DNA of 64,000 bases from Tritrichomonas musculus (Eukaryota; Parabasalia; Tritrichomonadida; Tritrichomonadidae). How positions within the stretch are numbered: position 1 is the stretch's first letter; each line of letters starts with the position of its first letter. Positions 52,147 through 62,092 of this stretch are shown one piece after another. Below the pieces are notes generated by a model. The model saw only the letters and a program-made list of their open reading frames with translations, had not been told where the DNA came from and searched no databases. The position numbers and the translations under genes were made by a program. The DNA lies in assembly GCA_039105265.1 (NCBI GenBank), contig JAPFFF010000016.1, forward strand, positions 1,054,001 to 1,118,000. Reading direction: 5' to 3'.

Positions 52147-53475
52147 ATGCAAGAAAACCAAGCTCTCCAGTACTCTTTGAGCATAGATCTGGTTAAAAAT
52201 ATTCCTTTAAGCAAATATGAAAAGGATTTTACGTTTATTGTTGATGATAAAGAATATCAAACCAGCCGAATCATTGCAGATATCTTATCCCCACAAATTT
52301 GCAGGTACCATTTAATTGATGAAACAATAGACACATTTAACATACGAACGAGCCAAAGCGCTTCCAATTGCGATTTTTCTGAGTTTCTTTCTCTGGTCAC
52401 CTTCAACTCACTCGAGCTTACGAAAGAGAAAACCGCCTATTTTAGAGAAATTTTTTTACAGCTTGACAACAAAATTGAGTACTTAAAACTATGCCCAAAA
52501 TATTCAGGTGAAATTACGATAGAAAATGTATTTGATCGATTAAAAGATAAGCAGGCCTACATGAAGCATTACGTAAATTCAGAACAACTCATTGCAATGA
52601 AGCATTACGTAAATTCACTTGCAAGTGAAGAAATTGAATTCATATCTGGTCACTTCTATAAAATTGAAGAATCGAAAATAAAATCACTTAGCAAGAATGT
52701 ATTTGAGCAAATAATCAAAAATAAAAAGTTGAAACTTCTGGACGAAGACATGCTTCTAAGAATCATAATTGATTTATATTCTGAAGATAAAAAAGTGTCT
52801 TCTTTGTTTGATTATGTCTACTTTGTTAATGTGAGCAACGATGAAATGAGTCACTTTTATAACATCTTTGACATCAATGATATGAGCAATGAGGTTTGGA
52901 GGTCGTTAATTGAAAGATCATTGAATTCTACAGTCAATTTTCAATCACTTAAAAATGATGTAAGATACTTGATAAAAGCATTTTCGTTTAGTGAAGAGAA
53001 AAAATTTAATGGAATTATTAAATACCTTACTGATAAGACAGGAGGAAATATTCATGATAACAACACAATTGAAGTTATATCAAATTCATTTTCATCACAT
53101 CCAAAAAATCTTTTGGATTTCAATTCAAACAATTACTATGGTGCTGGTCATGAATGGAAAGATATTTGGATTTGTTATGATTTCAAAGAAAAGAAGGTTA
53201 AATTAACTAACTATTCAATTAATTCAATAAGAGAAAGTTCTAGTCACCATTTGAAGAGCTGGGTCATTGAGGTTTCAAATGATAATAGCCACTGGAAACA
53301 AATCGATCATCAAGAAGACTGTCTAAAATTGAATGGAACTGACTTAAATGCTACTTTTGCAGTTCAATCAAACGATTTTAGCAGATATGTAAGACTAAAA
53401 AATATAGCAGAGCCATATGGTGGAAATCAATTATGGTTCCACTCTATTGAATTTTATGGCTATCTTATCGAATAA
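52147..53475 (+). CDS. BTB-like/BACK/discoidin (F5/8C-like) protein
   Basis: A 442-residue protein of a family abundant in trichomonads. Residues 15-75 match a BTB/POZ-like domain (KDFTFIVDDKEYQTSRIIAD, LSPQICRYHLIDETIDTF). Residues about 95-250 are BACK-like helices (LSKNVFEQIIKNKKLKLLDE). Residues about 300-442 resemble a discoidin/F5-8 type C domain (HEWKDIWICYDFKEKKVKLT, LKSWVIEVSNDNSHWKQID, RYVRLKNI, LWFHSIEFYGYL). BTB proteins can act as cullin-3 adaptors, with the discoidin-like part as ligand module; that role is inference. An in-frame 21-bp duplication (52561-52581 and 52597-52617) repeats MKHYVNS. Start ATG 52147, no Inr found. Confidence 0.8.
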   Translation: MQENQALQYSLSIDLVKNIPLSKYEKDFTFIVDDKEYQTSRIIADILSPQICRYHLIDETIDTFNIRTSQSASNCDFSEFLSLVTFNSLELTKEKTAYFREIFLQLDNKIEYLKLCPKYSGEITIENVFDRLKDKQAYMKHYVNSEQLIAMKHYVNSLASEEIEFISGHFYKIEESKIKSLSKNVFEQIIKNKKLKLLDEDMLLRIIIDLYSEDKKVSSLFDYVYFVNVSNDEMSHFYNIFDINDMSNEVWRSLIERSLNSTVNFQSLKNDVRYLIKAFSFSEEKKFNGIIKYLTDKTGGNIHDNNTIEVISNSFSSHPKNLLDFNSNNYYGAGHEWKDIWICYDFKEKKVKLTNYSINSIRESSSHHLKSWVIEVSNDNSHWKQIDHQEDCLKLNGTDLNATFAVQSNDFSRYVRLKNIAEPYGGNQLWFHSIEFYGYLIE

Positions 53476-54153
53476 AATGATATAAAGTTTAAACAAAAAC
53501 TTCATGATGACTTCTGAAAGAATTAATATTTTTAAAAAAGTTTAGGCTTGTTAAGTCTCGATTTTCGATATCGATAATTGATCCCTTTTTCTGATATCAA
53601 TATCAAATCAAAAATTTTATCTCTGATATCAATAATGAATAAAAATAAAAGATCGATTATCAATATTGAAAATTTTTTAACGTATTAAAATTTTGTAAAC
53701 TTTTTTAAGTGATTACTTCACATATCCGTTATAAAATTTAATAAAATCTGATTCTTTTACATAATAAGTTAGAATATATTTATTTTATTCCATTAAAATA
53801 CTATTTTTGATGGTTTTTTCAGGTATTAATTTCGATTAATCAAGATTCAATATCAAAAGCATTTTTTTGTATCACATTTCATACTTGATAATCGAATTCA
53901 TCAATTAAAAGTTCCAATCGATAGCATTTTATTATCGATTATCTGAGTTAAAAAAAGTGCCAAACCTGATAATTGATATCAGAATAACAAGCCTAAAAAA
54001 GTTCATTACTATATTTAAACTTGTTTTTAATGATTTTGTAAGATATTGTATATACAGACTTAGAATATCATTAGCTAATGATAAAGAACAATCTTTTTCA
54101 AAGATTTTGTGATACTAAAACAAAATAAAAAATATTTAATCATACATTAAACA
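53476..54153. other. Intergenic carrying a complete MITE
   Basis: Apart from the element at 53543-53995 there is only A/T-rich DNA between the BTB gene and the kinase fossil. Confidence 0.6.
53543..53995. mobile_element. hAT-like MITE (TIR TAGGCTTGTTA, 8-bp TSD)
   Basis: The left end TAGGCTTGTTA (53543-53553) is the exact inverse of TAACAAGCCTA (53985-53995). It is flanked by an 8-bp direct repeat AAAAAGTT at 53535-53542 and 53996-54003. The subterminal DNA is rich in GATATC/ATCGAT motifs in both arms. No coding capacity, 453 bp. An 8-bp duplication fits hAT-type transposition. A partial second copy is at 3200-3302, and the 63.2-kb elements share TAGGCTT at their ends. Confidence 0.8.
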
Positions 54154-55278
54154 ATGAATACATCGACTGAAGAGAAATCTTTTTAGAATTGCACTTCTTT
54201 ACAATCATTTTCTTTTCCACCCAAAATAAAATCTGTTTCAAATCATGTTTTGGAAGATTGTACTTCGCTTGAAACAGTTGAATTTAATGATGAAATAACA
54301 GCGATAAATAATGATGCTTTTGAAAATCGTAAACAACTTAAATCTGTTCATATTCCTCGTCCTGTAAATTACGTCGAAGATGCTGCTTTTGGTGTCTGTG
54401 AAAATCTTTATGAAGTCATTTTCGATGGAGTTGAACCACCATTCTATATTGGTGAACCTTTTCAACGGCATCAATTTACTATGCCGATCAAATCTTCACT
54501 CAAAAAGCTGATTGAAAAATGCAGGTCTAATGATCCAGAAGAAAGGCCAAATTTTGGTGAAATTATTGAATGGCTGACAAACAAAATTAAAACAGAAGAT
54601 TGCTTCATTGATGGTGTTGATACTAATAAAATTAAAGATTATATTGAAGAAATCAATGAATATTTTGTAGACCAAAAGTTGCATGATACTAAACCAATTC
54701 TCTCAAGACCAAGAATGAGAAACAAAGCCAATATTTTGTTTTTTATTGATCCAACAAAATGCAATAAAGATATTTTGCAATCTATTTTTACTAAAGTCGA
54801 AGATATTGCATTTGCATTTAAAGTGTGCTCTCGTTCTACACAGATGCAGGACAACCTCTTATATGCGATTTAAAAGATGATAAGGACAAATATGCCGATA
54901 ATAGTGATGCACAATTTGATTCTATCAATAACTTCCCTTGTGAGCCAATAACAACGCCAATTAATTATGTCGATCTTCTCGAAACTTGCTATACAAATAA
55001 AATTGATAGTATGGATTGGTTCGAGTCTAGCACTTGGGGAAAGATTCTGTGGAGAAGTTGGCAATCCTCAAGAGGAGGAAAAACTCGTGTATATACTTCA
55101 GAATCATTTTACTGATGTCTATTTCCTTTGTTTTTATATCAATGAAAGAACAAGTAAAATGTTTAATGAAATGAAGCCAATACATAATACAAACAGTCGC
55201 TGGGCATTTGTTATCGATTCTTTTAGTGAAAAAACAGATGAAATTTATTGGATAAAAGAATTACAAAATGTCGATTAA
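54154..55278 (+). pseudogene. LRR_5-kinase gene fossil
   Basis: From an ATG at 54154 an LRR_5 part (NCTSLQSFSFPPKIKSVSNH, AFENRKQLKSVHIPRPVNYV) runs through an in-frame TAG at 54184. It then joins directly to a kinase C-lobe end, KCRSNDPEERPNFGEIIEWL (the D-P-x-x-R-P-x-F helix), with the rest of the kinase missing. A C-terminal region follows (NILFFIDPTKCNKDILQSIF ... DSFSEKTDEIYWIKELQNVD) but is spread over three frames, with changes near 54830 and 55030-55090. It is a host gene broken by a large deletion, one stop and two frame changes. Confidence 0.7.
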
Positions 55279-55618
55279 ATAGTTTCTTTATGTTTAAAAG
55301 ACATTAAGCTTTTTTAATAAAAAAAGAGATTAAAAATAAAGAAATGTGTTTCATTTTTTAAAAAAAGCAAAAATTTATAATTTGAATGATGTAAAAAACA
55401 AACAATAGTAAAATGTATTAGAAACAATTCGAAGACAAATTAAAACAAAGTAGTTAATGGATTTTAAATTTATTCGAAATACTATATATAGAATTAAATA
55501 AAATGCTTCTTTCCAAAAGAAGAAAAACTTCAATTTCAGGATTTTACAGAATTTCAAAACCAGAGCATCCTTTAAATGATGCAAATCAGATTTGGTTTCT
55601 TTTCAAAAACTTTATCAA
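55279..55618. other. Short region with unassigned coding-like stretch
   Basis: At 55503-55618 the plus strand reads KRRKTSISGFYRISKPEHPL and then NDANQIWFLFKNFINHI, which looks like real coding sequence but is cut off by the ankyrin array. I recognise no family. The rest is A/T-rich. Confidence 0.4.
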
Positions 55619-56426
55619 TCATATTTCTTTATGGCCATCATCTACAGCACAAATTAATGGAGTAAAATTAAATTTTTGTGTTCAATTCCATAAATGATTT
55701 AAATGTTAAATATAATAAAAAAAAGTTAGACTTAAATGTCATGAATGTTTTTGTATTCAAATGTCTTTACTGTTGACTTCAATTCCTTCTTGTTTTAGTA
55801 ATATTTCAACTATTTCTTTATAACCTTCATGCGCAGCATAAATCAAAGGAGAACAATTAAATGCTTGTGTTCAATTCCATAAATGATTTAAATGTTCAAT
55901 ATTATTAAAAAAAAGTTAGACTTGAATTTTATGAATGTTTTTGAATTCAAATGTTTTTGCAGTTGATTTCAATTCCTTCTTGTTTTAATAATAGTTCAGC
56001 TATTTCTTTATTGTCTCTATGTGCAGCACAAATCAACGGAGTAATATTAAATGTTTGTGTTCAATTCCATGAATGATTCAAATGTTCAATAAAATGAAAA
56101 AAAAGTTGGATTTGAATTTCATGAATTTTTACATTCAAATGTTTCCACAGTTTATTTCAATTCCTTCTTGTTTTAGTAATATTTCAACTATTTCTTTATG
56201 GCAGTTATCTGCAGCAAGAATCAACGGAGTATCATTAAATGTTCGCGTTTAATTCCATAAATGATCCAAATGTTTAATATAATTAATAATGTTAGATTTG
56301 AATTTCATGAATGTTTTGTGTTCAAATGTCTTTGCAGTTGATATCGATTTTCTTGCCCTCAAGAAGTCTTAGAACTGTTTCCAGATTTCCTTTTGAACTT
56401 GCATTGAGAAGCTCTTGAATACTCAT
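55619..56426 (-). CDS. Ankyrin gene made of 102-nt modules and 85-88-nt spacers
   Basis: The first module starts at the ATG at 56426 (MSIQELLNASSKGNLETVLR ... IDINCKDI) and is followed directly by TGA. Three further full modules run 56239-56138, 56051-55950 and 55861-55760, each 34 codons, each starting TTTAAT (FN-x-TPLIxAA) and ending ...INCKDI-type followed at once by TGA. A fifth (55672-55619) stops after 17 codons (FNFTPLICAVDDGHKEI). If the spacers are removed, KDI joins FNxTPL to make perfect ankyrin repeats. The spacers carry stops and no GT...AG ends. Whether a continuous mRNA is made is unproven; the last, truncated module suggests the locus is now 3'-broken. Confidence 0.6.
55619..56426 (-). 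repeat. 188-190-bp tandem unit (module plus spacer)
   Basis: Module starts lie at 56239, 56051, 55861 and 55672, giving unit lengths of 188, 190 and 189 bp. Spacers are alike along their whole length (TGAAnnnAAAAACATTCATG at the start, TCTAACTTTTTTTT in the middle, ATGGAATTGAACACAA at the end), so whole units were duplicated recently. Confidence 0.9.
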
Positions 56427-57009
56427 TGATTTTTGTGGAAAAAAAAAAAATATGATTTTTTTATCAAATGTCACATTGAATTCATGTATACATGAATTCA
56501 AAGCATCTTTTTCCTTGGAATTAATTTATTTTATGTATTTATTTATATCTAAAATTTCATATATTTTCAATTGATATCCTAGTATACTGTATATTAGGAT
56601 AGTTTTTATCATTGATTGTTTTTTTACCAATGTTTAAATTATCTTTGTAAGTACGATATTTTGGATTATCTTTGTAAATTTTGATACACATATTTGGTTT
56701 GGTATCAGATTTACACATAATTAAGTGTAGAATAAAAATATCGTGTAAATCTGGGGAAAAAACCTTTTGGTTAAAAGTTTGTAATTCTATTATCCAAGAT
56801 GCCAAGGAGCTGAAATATTAATTCTTCATCTGTGTTGAAAAATAAAGTTTTAAAATTCATAAGGTTTTATTTAAAAATGAATTTTTTAAGGGCGTCCATC
56901 CCAAATATTTTGTAAACTTGTCAATATTAAATAAACTCATAGAATACATCTTTCAATATTTCCAAATTATGAAAAAGTTTAGGTCAAAAAAGATGATATT
57001 TGTCCTAAA

Positions 57010-57190
57010 CGATCAAAAAATAATTGTTTTTTTGACCAATAAAATGTCTGTAGTCGTTTTTGCCTTTTTTTTTTGGGAACGGTTCATATTCAAAAACAAA
57101 GAAAACCCAACCTGCAACAACCACTGGAATAAATGCAGCAATTACAATTATAAGAGAAGTTTTAAAACTGAAAATTGTAATAATAAAAAT
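57010..57190 (-). pseudogene. Possible membrane-anchor and tail remnant
   Basis: The minus strand reads FIITIFSFKTSLIIVIAAFI then PVVVAGWVFFVFEYEPFPKK and a polar end before a stop. This looks like a C-terminal membrane span with a basic cytoplasmic tail, as in trichomonad surface proteins. No ectodomain is readable upstream. Confidence 0.35.
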
Positions 57191-57228
57191 ATATTAGCGA
57201 TATTCATATTAAGTTTTAAATAGGGTTG

Positions 57229-58441
57229 CATAGGGTCAAAAAATTGAAGAAATGGGCAGCCCACTGGGCAATTGAGCTTCAAAAATTATGATGAAGTGAT
57301 GTGATCAATTTTGCAATGTAAAGGCCACTTTTTAAGGACGTCCTTAGAGAGTGAACTTTTCGGTATTGAAAAAAAGCATAGAATATATGTCAATACTTCC
57401 AAAATATGAAAATGATGATATTTATTCTGAATTTGATTGCTAGATGTGGAATGTAGTTGCATTTGAATCTAATAATTCATCATTTTCATCATTTTATTAT
57501 GATTTGAACTAAAAAAATCGGTAATGTGCCCTTTGTTCATGGAATTCTTTTTATTTATTTTGTGAATTCTGTTAATTAAAATGTCCTTTTTAAATATTAT
57601 ATCTTTTCTTAATTATTTTAAACAATATATTTATATATTATATTTTTTAATGAGTATCTATTTTTAATATGCAATAATATAATGATTAGATATACTTTAA
57701 ATGAGAATATTCATAAATATTTATTTTTTTAATTTATTAAAGTATTCAATAACAAAAATAAAATTATTTTAATTAGTTTAATATTTTATTTATATTATAT
57801 ATTATTTTTAAATATATTGTAATATATAACAATTTATTATCCTAATTTTATGATTATATTAATGAAATATCATGCAAAAAATCCATTCCAAACTATATTT
57901 TATTTATATACAAAAATATGTTTGAATTTTTTTATTTTATCAAACACAATAATCAATTAATATCATATATTAAAGAAAAGATAATGATTTAAAAAGAAAA
58001 ATATTAAAAATCGCTTTTGAATTTATCATATAACTTCCCTTGGGATAGCCCAGCCCCGATTAAAAAGGATTGAAAAAATGGGCTATCGTCGCTGCCCAGC
58101 CACTTTGCCCATGGCAAATTTTTATTTTTTAACTGAAAAATTGAATGAAAACATAGAAAAGTATCCAGCCCAATAGAATTTGTAAATAACAACAGAATTT
58201 ATCTTTGAAAAAATTGAATAGATAAACAAATAAATAAAAAAATAAAAACTCCAAAATATCTATATTAATTTTAATTTTATTTTAATATTTTTATGCAAAA
58301 CCACATATTTAAAATATACATATTTTTAAGAAAAGTTAAAAATAATATAAAATCAACAAATAATTTGCTTATCCCCATTGGGTTATCAAAATAGCTTGGG
58401 TGGGCAGCTTTTTTGCCCAAACCGTGCCAAATGCAACCATA
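57229..58441. mobile_element. Putative degraded element with GGGC-rich ends
   Basis: GGTTGCATAGGGTC at the left and, inverted, GGTTGCATTTGGCA at the right bound 1.2 kb. Both ends continue into GGGCAGCCC/GGGTGGGCAGC islands that contrast with the A/T-rich interior; a third island (58030-58125, with GCCCAGCC words) lies inside. No target duplication or gene found, so this is tentative. Confidence 0.35.
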
Positions 58442-58543
58442 AATTTATATATGTTGATATAAGCACGAAATAAAAATTTAAATATTTGAATAGTTTACAC
58501 ATTATATTTTCAGAGTTGAAAAAAAATTGTTTACTTAATTTAA

Positions 58544-61500
58544 TTAAGCTTCGTGGGTATCATTGCTTACTGAATTTTCAGTGTTTGCTGAATTTTCATT
58601 ATTGCCATTTACTTTCTTGTAAAAAGCAATTATAAGAGCAGTTGTAACTGCCACAATTGAAAGTTCCAAAATGATTGTCATTGACAATTGCTTATTCTCC
58701 TTCTTGGAAGCTAAAACTTGATCTCCCAAGTCAACTTTGAGGAACTTCCTATTTAATGCGCTGTTCTGGTTAGCTGAGAAATGGCATGACTTGATTGCGA
58801 GATTTGGCATTTCCTTTCCAATAACCATGCCATCAATGTGATGAGCGTCGCTAGCCAATTTGCCTTTAAATGTGCATTTATTAACGTCTACCTTTATTGA
58901 TCTCTTGCTGAGTGCGTAATATAAAGAGGAATCTGAGTTCTCTTCAATTTCAAAAGTGCAACCAGAAATAAGAATTGAGCTTTGAGTGCTGTTTGTTTTT
59001 GTCTTCTGAAGCATTCTTAACGTGCTTGGCTTTATATCGAAGTTGTCACTGATTTTAACGGCACCACCAGCGCCTTTGTTAGCTTCAAATGAACAATCAA
59101 GTATTTGGCCAGTTTTGATTGTTAAATAAAGAGCACTACCACCTGCGAATCCTTGGTGTCCTGAAGACGCTGTCAATTGATTCTTCTTAAATGTGCATGA
59201 ATTGATATTTACTGGATTATATTCTGAATAGATAAAAACAGCAGCACCATAATTAGCTTTACATTCAGTGAAAACTAAATTAGTAAGAGAAACTTCGATG
59301 CTGTTTTCTTTTTCTGGCTGAATGTTGTTGTATATGAAAATGGCGCCTCCTCCGCCATTTATTGATTGGCACTTTGTGAATGAAGAATTAGATCCTTTAA
59401 ATGCATAATTGGTCAATTTAATGGCACCACCGCTTCCTGGATTTGAAACACTATTGAATTCAGCTGGAAGTGGTTCAGTGAATTCTTTATACTCGGTTCC
59501 ATCAGAATTGTCGAAATCACAGTGAGCGTTATCTTCGCATTTTTCTGGAATAGAGCATATAGTTCCCTTAAGAGTATAGCCTTCAATGCACGATGTGCAT
59601 GATTGATTGCCTGCAGCAGTGCAGGTTGCACATGGCGATTCACACTGCTGACATTTGCTTTCTGAATCAACATAATAGCCATCGGTGCATTTTGTACAAA
59701 TTGGCATTTCACTGCATGTAAATGTGTCATCATCATTGCAGTTTTCTATGCAAAGTTCGCATTTTTCATGGCCAGGACCATTGCATTTACTGCATGTACC
59801 AGTATAATAAGTTCCAGGCTCATAATTCATGGAAGTGAAATAATAGCCATCTGCACATGAAGAGCACACTTCATGTGAAACACAAGTCTTACAAGATTCA
59901 GAGCACTTTGAACAATTTCCGTCTTCCGCAAGGTAATACCCATTAAGGCAACTTTTACATTCCATATTATCCTGCCAATCATATTCGCATATTCGGCAAT
60001 TTGGCATGCAAGTTTCGCATTTGGTTCCTTTCAATCCAAAACCATTATGGCAGGAAGTACATGTTTCTGGATTGCCTTCACATGTTAAACAATTTGAGTT
60101 ACATGGATCTTTGCATAAACCGTCTTTGAACAAATATCCATTAACGCAAGAAAGACATTTATTTTCTGATTCGCATGTAGCGCAAGGTGCAGAGCATTCT
60201 TTACAAACTCCGTTATTATTGTAGTAGCCTTCGTAACATTCTGTGCATTTCGATTTATCGCATTTCTTGCATCCAGAAGGACATTTGGAACAAGTTACAA
60301 AATTGGTGCCTTGAATTGATGTCTGATAGAAGCCGTCAATGCATTCTGTGCATTCTGTTGCTGAAGAATCGCAAGTCTTACATCCTCTATCTTTGCATGG
60401 TTGGCAATCATGGTCACTTTCACCTTCTCTTTGATATAAGCGAAAGCCATCTTTGCATTTCTTGCACTCTCTTAAATCATCGCACTCTAAGCAATTGAAC
60501 TCGCAAGATGTGCATTTACGAGAAGACTCTTCTCTAAAGTATCCTTGAGCGCATTTGTCACAATTGCTTGGTGAACGATAACAAGTTTCACAGGCATCAT
60601 CGCATTTTAAGCATGAAATTTGGCCTTTGTACCAAGAAAGATAGTAGCCAGGATCACAGCTTCGGCAATCATCTGCTGTTGGACCATCACATTGCTCACA
60701 AACTTCTGCACATGCTGAACAAGTTTTTCCAACTGGGTAAAAATTCTTTTCGCATTCATAACATTGTGTTTCATCGCAATTAAGGCAATTTTGGGAGCAT
60801 TTAACGCAATGGGTTCCTTCAAAATAGTAGCCTCTTTTACATATATCACATTCGTTTGTATTATCATGGCACTTTTGGCAACTTACGTCACATGAAACGC
60901 AAGCATCATTTTCTACATAAAATGTATCTATGCACAAGGAACATTTTTTGCCTGTTTTGTCGCATTGTAAGCAATTATCAGGGCAATTTTGACATGAACT
61001 GCCATTAAAATAGTATCCTTCTACACAGGAGTCGCATGTATCTTGAGTATCGTGGCATGTCTTGCAAGGTGAGCTGCATGAAAGACAGTGTTCGTCTATC
61101 AAAAAAAAGCCATCATTACATGATTTGCATATAGTAGGAGAGTCATCACAATTAGAGCAGGCATAATCACATTTTTCGCATTTAATTGTTGTTTCATCAT
61201 TATCATTATCATAATCAGCTATACGATAACCAGGGAGGCATCCATTTATACAACGAAGAAGATTATTTACTGAAATGCAGGTACGGCATCCTTCATTTAA
61301 ACAACTTTTGCAATAATTGTCAGCTAAGGCAAATCCTTCATTGCATTCAGTGCAATTGAAGTCTCCTTCTCCTTTACATGTCTTACAACTGTCAGAACAT
61401 TTGAGGCAGCTATTTCCATCAAGGTAGAAACCATCATTGCATGATGTACAGTGATCGTCTTTTTCTATGCATGTCGCACATGGAGATTTGCATTCTAGGC

Positions 61501-62092
61501 ATTGATTATTGGTTAAGTAGTATCCATCTTTGCATATTTCGCAATCTTCGATATTTGGCCCATGACACTTTTTGCAAAGATCAGTACATGTTTCACATTT
61601 GTGTTCACCTTTACTATTTGTTGGATCATAAAACCCACCTTTGCATGTAAGGCATTTTGCTTCACCATATTCTGTGCATGTATCGCATCTTTCAGAACAT
61701 AGTTGGCAATCATTATGATCATCAAGAAAGTATCCTGATTTGCATTTAGTACAGTAATAACCAGTTGAATTTTCTTCGCAAACTTCGCAAAGATCACTTC
61801 GGCATGGGAGACAATGGCCATATCCTAAACCATTATTGTATTCAAGATAATGTTGACCATTGCATGATGTGCATCTGGAATTATCTTTTCCTTTTATGCA
61901 TTCACTGCATGAATTATCGCATATGAAGCAGTTATTTTGATTAGGTTCGGTTGTATAATGAGGTAAACATTTAGTACATTTGATTCCTTCGCATTCTAAG
62001 CAGTACCAAATATGACTACAATCTCCTAATACTTGCTTTGGAAAAACTAATATTAAAAGTAAACAGGAGAAGATGCTTATGAAATTGCTCAT
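58544..62092 (-). CDS. Cys-rich (furin/GCC2-like) and beta-helix surface protein
   Basis: A single 1182-codon frame from the ATG at 62092. Signal peptide (residues 1-23, FISIFSCLLLILVFPKQVLG), then about 830 residues of C-x-x-C repeats of the furin/GCC2-GCC3/Giardia VSP-like type (CxxCxxGYYLxxNxCxxC, over 30 CxxC). Residues about 870-1110 carry F-x-x-C-x-A-x-x-G-A-A and S-C-T-F-x-x-N words (FTECKANYGAAVFIYS, INSCTFKKNQLTASSG, ILDCSFEANKGAGGAVKI), the right-handed beta-helix/Pmp pattern. One membrane span (about 1137-1157) and a 25-residue polar tail without motifs follow. It should be a disulphide-rich cell-surface protein, possibly an adhesin. The fusion of the two ectodomain types is intact in one exon. 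Confidence 0.88.
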   Translation of the reverse strand: MSNFISIFSCLLLILVFPKQVLGDCSHIWYCLECEGIKCTKCLPHYTTEPNQNNCFICDNSCSECIKGKDNSRCTSCNGQHYLEYNNGLGYGHCLPCRSDLCEVCEENSTGYYCTKCKSGYFLDDHNDCQLCSERCDTCTEYGEAKCLTCKGGFYDPTNSKGEHKCETCTDLCKKCHGPNIEDCEICKDGYYLTNNQCLECKSPCATCIEKDDHCTSCNDGFYLDGNSCLKCSDSCKTCKGEGDFNCTECNEGFALADNYCKSCLNEGCRTCISVNNLLRCINGCLPGYRIADYDNDNDETTIKCEKCDYACSNCDDSPTICKSCNDGFFLIDEHCLSCSSPCKTCHDTQDTCDSCVEGYYFNGSSCQNCPDNCLQCDKTGKKCSLCIDTFYVENDACVSCDVSCQKCHDNTNECDICKRGYYFEGTHCVKCSQNCLNCDETQCYECEKNFYPVGKTCSACAEVCEQCDGPTADDCRSCDPGYYLSWYKGQISCLKCDDACETCYRSPSNCDKCAQGYFREESSRKCTSCEFNCLECDDLRECKKCKDGFRLYQREGESDHDCQPCKDRGCKTCDSSATECTECIDGFYQTSIQGTNFVTCSKCPSGCKKCDKSKCTECYEGYYNNNGVCKECSAPCATCESENKCLSCVNGYLFKDGLCKDPCNSNCLTCEGNPETCTSCHNGFGLKGTKCETCMPNCRICEYDWQDNMECKSCLNGYYLAEDGNCSKCSESCKTCVSHEVCSSCADGYYFTSMNYEPGTYYTGTCSKCNGPGHEKCELCIENCNDDDTFTCSEMPICTKCTDGYYVDSESKCQQCESPCATCTAAGNQSCTSCIEGYTLKGTICSIPEKCEDNAHCDFDNSDGTEYKEFTEPLPAEFNSVSNPGSGGAIKLTNYAFKGSNSSFTKCQSINGGGGAIFIYNNIQPEKENSIEVSLTNLVFTECKANYGAAVFIYSEYNPVNINSCTFKKNQLTASSGHQGFAGGSALYLTIKTGQILDCSFEANKGAGGAVKISDNFDIKPSTLRMLQKTKTNSTQSSILISGCTFEIEENSDSSLYYALSKRSIKVDVNKCTFKGKLASDAHHIDGMVIGKEMPNLAIKSCHFSANQNSALNRKFLKVDLGDQVLASKKENKQLSMTIILELSIVAVTTALIIAFYKKVNGNNENSANTENSVSNDTHEA

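Larger units (their letters stand above)
56427..58543. other. Gene-poor region with repeats and G/C-rich islands
   Basis: Two diverged direct copies of about 90 bp begin AAGGGCGTCC (about 56888) and AAGGACGTCC (about 57335) and both go on to CATAGAATA...CAATA-TTCCAAA-TATGAAAA. It also holds the possible membrane-tail fossil and the 1.2-kb island element listed separately. Confidence 0.5.
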
